The translations under genes and the position numbers were made by a program. A stretch of DNA of 7,245 nucleotides from Desulfobacterales bacterium (GTDB lineage Bacteria; Desulfobacterota; Desulfobacteria; Desulfobacterales; C00003060). Shown here piece by piece: positions 5,796 through 7,245 of this stretch (the first letter of the stretch is position 1; the number at the start of each line of letters is the position of its first letter). The notes beneath the pieces are model-generated. The model made no database searches. It was not told where the DNA came from and was given only the letters and a program-made list of their open reading frames with translations. Location: assembly GCA_020347085.1 (NCBI GenBank), contig CP070769.1:253543-260787 (forward strand). The letters are read 5' to 3'.

Positions 5796-6302
5796 ATGCA
5801 AGATGACATGATCCGTGAACTGAGCACAGTTGATCGAGACCGTATGCACAGAGTATGGGAGTTGGCCAAAAGTGGAAATTTGAATATGTTGAACGCAGAA
5901 GAGAAGCGTTTGGGAGAAGTCATGTTGGAGCACGAGGATCAATACGCTAAACAATTTGAAATGGCCGACATCTTGAGAGACCATAGATTCGATCTAGAGT
6001 CTGAGGAAGATCCCTTTCTTTACATTGCACTTCATACCATTGTGGAAAATCAATTGGAGGCCAAGGATCCCATTGAAGCCTATCAGTTTTTCAATGACAT
6101 GAGGAAGAAAAAGGTATCGCGACATGATGCCATCAATCTCATAGCTGCAATGCTGGCTCCGCTGATTGTAAGTACCCTGAAGCAAAACAAGTTTTTTGAC
6201 CTGGAGAAGTACAAGTCGCTATTGAAGAAGTGTAAAGGTAAGAAACCATACAAGATCTTTAGCCTTTTGGACAAGGATCTTGACTCACTTCCTCATGAAT
6301 GA
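5796..6302 (+). CDS. DUF1841-like protein
   Basis: A 168-aa soluble, mostly helical protein. The core DPFLYIALHTIVENQLE (residues 72-88) with His80-xxx-Glu84, followed by RHDAINLIAAMLAP (109-122), resembles the DUF1841 family, in which a similar NPFLHLSLH...E..Q and a later RH-A segment recur. The resemblance is from motif recall and the C-terminal tail (Lys-rich, about 128-168) is less familiar. The paired His/Glu and Arg/His could bind a metal, but this is speculation. The N-terminal part is acidic and charged (DRDRMHRVWELAKSG, about 13-27). ATG 5796 has AGGGA at 5784-5788, 7 nt upstream. It stands alone: repeat copy B is upstream and a 96-nt gap with a hairpin separates it from the next gene. 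The function of the family is unknown. Confidence 0.72.
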   Translation: MQDDMIRELSTVDRDRMHRVWELAKSGNLNMLNAEEKRLGEVMLEHEDQYAKQFEMADILRDHRFDLESEEDPFLYIALHTIVENQLEAKDPIEAYQFFNDMRKKKVSRHDAINLIAAMLAPLIVSTLKQNKFFDLEKYKSLLKKCKGKKPYKIFSLLDKDLDSLPHE

Positions 6303-6348
6303 CCTCATGCTGGGGATCGGACCTGGCTAACCGTCTGCCATAAAAAGT

Positions 6349-6381
6349 GAAGTCTTCCCGCCCGAAAAACGGGAAAGCTTC
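6349..6381 (+). promoter_or_regulatory. Hairpin in the leader of the DUF3795 gene
   Basis: GAAG (6349-6352), TTCCCG (6355-6360), a 9-nt loop, CGGGAA (6370-6375) and CTTC (6378-6381) form a stem with a symmetric 2x2 internal loop. It ends 6 nt before the GGAGG ribosome site at 6388-6392. On the plus strand no T-run follows, so it is not a normal terminator for the upstream gene. It could be a 5' mRNA structure that affects translation or stability. Confidence 0.4.
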
Positions 6382-6398
6382 GGTTGTGGAGGTGTGGT

Positions 6399-6872
6399 GT
6401 GGAGATAGACAAAAAGTTACTGGCGCCCTGCGGTTTGTACTGTGGTGTGTGTGCCGTGTATCATGCGACAAGGGATAAGAACCGGAAGTTCAAGGAGCGG
6501 CTCGTTGGTGTATATAAGGGCAAGATTCCCGATAGTGAAGAACTCTCAGTAGAAGACATTTACTGCGAGGGGTGTTTATCCGAGAAGCCGTTTGGGTATT
6601 GCGAGGAATGTTTCATAAGAGACTGCTCGCAAAGCAAAGGATACGCGGGCTGCCATGAATGTGGTGAATTTCCCTGCGCCTTCATTGAAGACTTTCCCAT
6701 ACCCATTGGAAAAAAAGTCATTATGCGAGCCATACCTCACTGGCGTAAATGGGGGACCGAAAAGTGGGTTCGGGACGAAGAGGTCCGCTACGTTTGCCCA
6801 GAATGCGGCCACAAGCTATTCAGAGGTGTCAAGCGCTGTAACAAGTGCAAGACATCGGTTGACTTGGATTGA
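6399..6872 (+). CDS. DUF3795-type cysteine-rich protein with C-terminal zinc ribbon
   Basis: A 157-aa protein with 15 cysteines. The opening LLAPCGLYCGVCAVY (Cys11, Cys15, Cys18) and the later C-x2-C (56, 59), C-x2-C (68, 71), Cys76, C-x2-C (85, 88) and FPC (93) are the layout of DUF3795 proteins, which are common in anaerobes and archaea and have no established function; metal or Fe-S binding is likely. The C-terminus adds a zinc ribbon, CPEC (133-136) and CNKC (147-150). GTG 6399 is preferred over TTG 6384 because GGAGG at 6388-6392 lies 6 nt before it and the TTG would precede the ribosome site. A hairpin stands just upstream. The small zinc-ribbon gene at 6943 follows after 70 nt and shares the CPECGH knuckle. 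Confidence 0.85.
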   Translation: MEIDKKLLAPCGLYCGVCAVYHATRDKNRKFKERLVGVYKGKIPDSEELSVEDIYCEGCLSEKPFGYCEECFIRDCSQSKGYAGCHECGEFPCAFIEDFPIPIGKKVIMRAIPHWRKWGTEKWVRDEEVRYVCPECGHKLFRGVKRCNKCKTSVDLD

Positions 6873-6942
6873 GAGACTAGCGAGTCAACAAAGAAGGGAA
6901 TGTTTCAGTTGTTCACTTCGATAAAGGGGAGGATAATGAGTC

Positions 6943-7107
6943 ATGGAAGAACAGGGAAAAGAAGAGGTTGACGGCTTATGTCCAGAGTGCGGTCATGCTT
7001 TCAAGGTCCACGTGGATCGGATATTATCAGATGAGATAAGCCCCGACCAGCGCATAGAGGAACCTTGTCCTGTTTGCGGATGTGGCGAATGCAAGATCGG
7101 CAAATGA
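6943..7107 (+). CDS. Small zinc-ribbon protein, 54 aa
   Basis: A short frame with a strong ribosome site (GGGGAGG, 6926-6932, 10 nt before ATG 6943). It encodes an acidic 54-aa protein with two cysteine knuckles: LCPECGH (Cys13, Cys16) and CPVCGCGEC (Cys42, Cys45, Cys47, Cys50). The C-x2-C...C-x2-C spacing fits a zinc ribbon, with two extra cysteines near the end. There is no other domain, signal or membrane segment. It lies 70 nt after the DUF3795 gene in the same direction and may be in the same transcript. A competing ATG at 6936 in another frame ends after 11 codons. The role is unknown; it may be a regulator, a metal-binding partner or a zinc-ribbon accessory protein. Confidence 0.72.
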   Translation: MEEQGKEEVDGLCPECGHAFKVHVDRILSDEISPDQRIEEPCPVCGCGECKIGK

Positions 7108-7152
7108 ACTGGATCATGAAAAGCGAGCGCATTCTTCGTCCCGATCTTGCGG
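7105..7152. repeat. Decayed copy D of the CTTG-hairpin repeat family
   Basis: TGAACTG (7105-7111) and AGCGAGCGCA (7122-7131) are the two halves of the family head seen in copy A, separated here by 10 nt in place of 4. From AGCGAGCGCA onward the next 32 nt agree with copy A at 23 positions, and a CTTG falls at 7146-7149 between CCG and CGG. The stem is mostly lost. The copy overlaps the stop codon of the zinc-ribbon gene. Confidence 0.4.
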
Positions 7153-7245
7153 AAATGCAGAGATTTTCTAATGGGTTTGATGCGAAGATTTTGAAGGAAT
7201 AATTTTGCCGCTGAGAGGTTCAGCAGACAATGATTTCTGCTCGTG

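Noticed and set aside
7104..7202. 32-codon frame overlapping the stop of the zinc-ribbon gene (ATGA)
   Set aside because: Its centre is the decayed repeat copy D, so the open frame is probably incidental. The ATGA overlap is the only positive sign and there is no other ribosome site.

Overview
The window looks like a piece of a chromosome from an uncultured or anaerobic Desulfobacterota-type (deltaproteobacterial) bacterium. This is an inference from the kinds of protein present (a HutW/ChuW-like radical SAM enzyme, DUF3795 and DUF1841-like proteins, a short YgjP-type metallopeptidase), from good Shine-Dalgarno sites with frequent GTG/TTG starts, and from intergenic gaps littered with short structured repeats. 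No rRNA, tRNA, CRISPR array, phage gene or complete insertion sequence is visible.

Layout. 1-210: AT-rich leader with a TATAAT box and a short inverted repeat. 211-654: unrecognised 147-aa protein. 655-742: degenerate AGCTCATAG-type repeats. 743-1411: Icc-like calcineurin-fold phosphoesterase. 1455-2024: YgjP/DUF45-type zinc metallopeptidase. 2025-2252: a CTTG-loop hairpin repeat and a doubtful 44-aa frame. 2253-2888 and 2901-4283: an apparent two-gene unit, an alpha/beta hydrolase followed 12 nt later by a HutW/ChuW-like radical SAM protein. 4284-4875: a decayed transposon zone with the N-terminal remnant of a REP-associated (RAYT, Y1-type) transposase and, downstream, an imperfect inverted repeat of about 26 nt plus a third partial copy. 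4876-5178 (+): unrecognised ~100-aa protein, ending one base from the end of a convergent acylphosphatase gene, 5180-5464 (-). 5465-5795: non-coding, with a second CTTG-loop hairpin repeat. 5796-6302: DUF1841-like protein. 6399-6872: cysteine-rich DUF3795 protein. 6943-7107: small 54-aa zinc-ribbon protein. 7108-7245: a decayed repeat copy and no convincing gene.

Functionally the genes are mostly small, soluble, stand-alone enzymes or metal-binding proteins, and no single pathway joins them. Most genes lie on the plus strand with their own ribosome binding sites. The clearest coupling is hydrolase plus radical SAM enzyme; the DUF3795 protein and the small zinc-ribbon protein are close and share a CPECGH knuckle. 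I did not find a convincing new multi-gene system. The parts most worth a second look are the three families of dispersed repeats: the CTTG-loop element (two good and two decayed copies), the AGCTCATAG element on both sides of the phosphoesterase gene, and the RAYT-associated inverted repeat.
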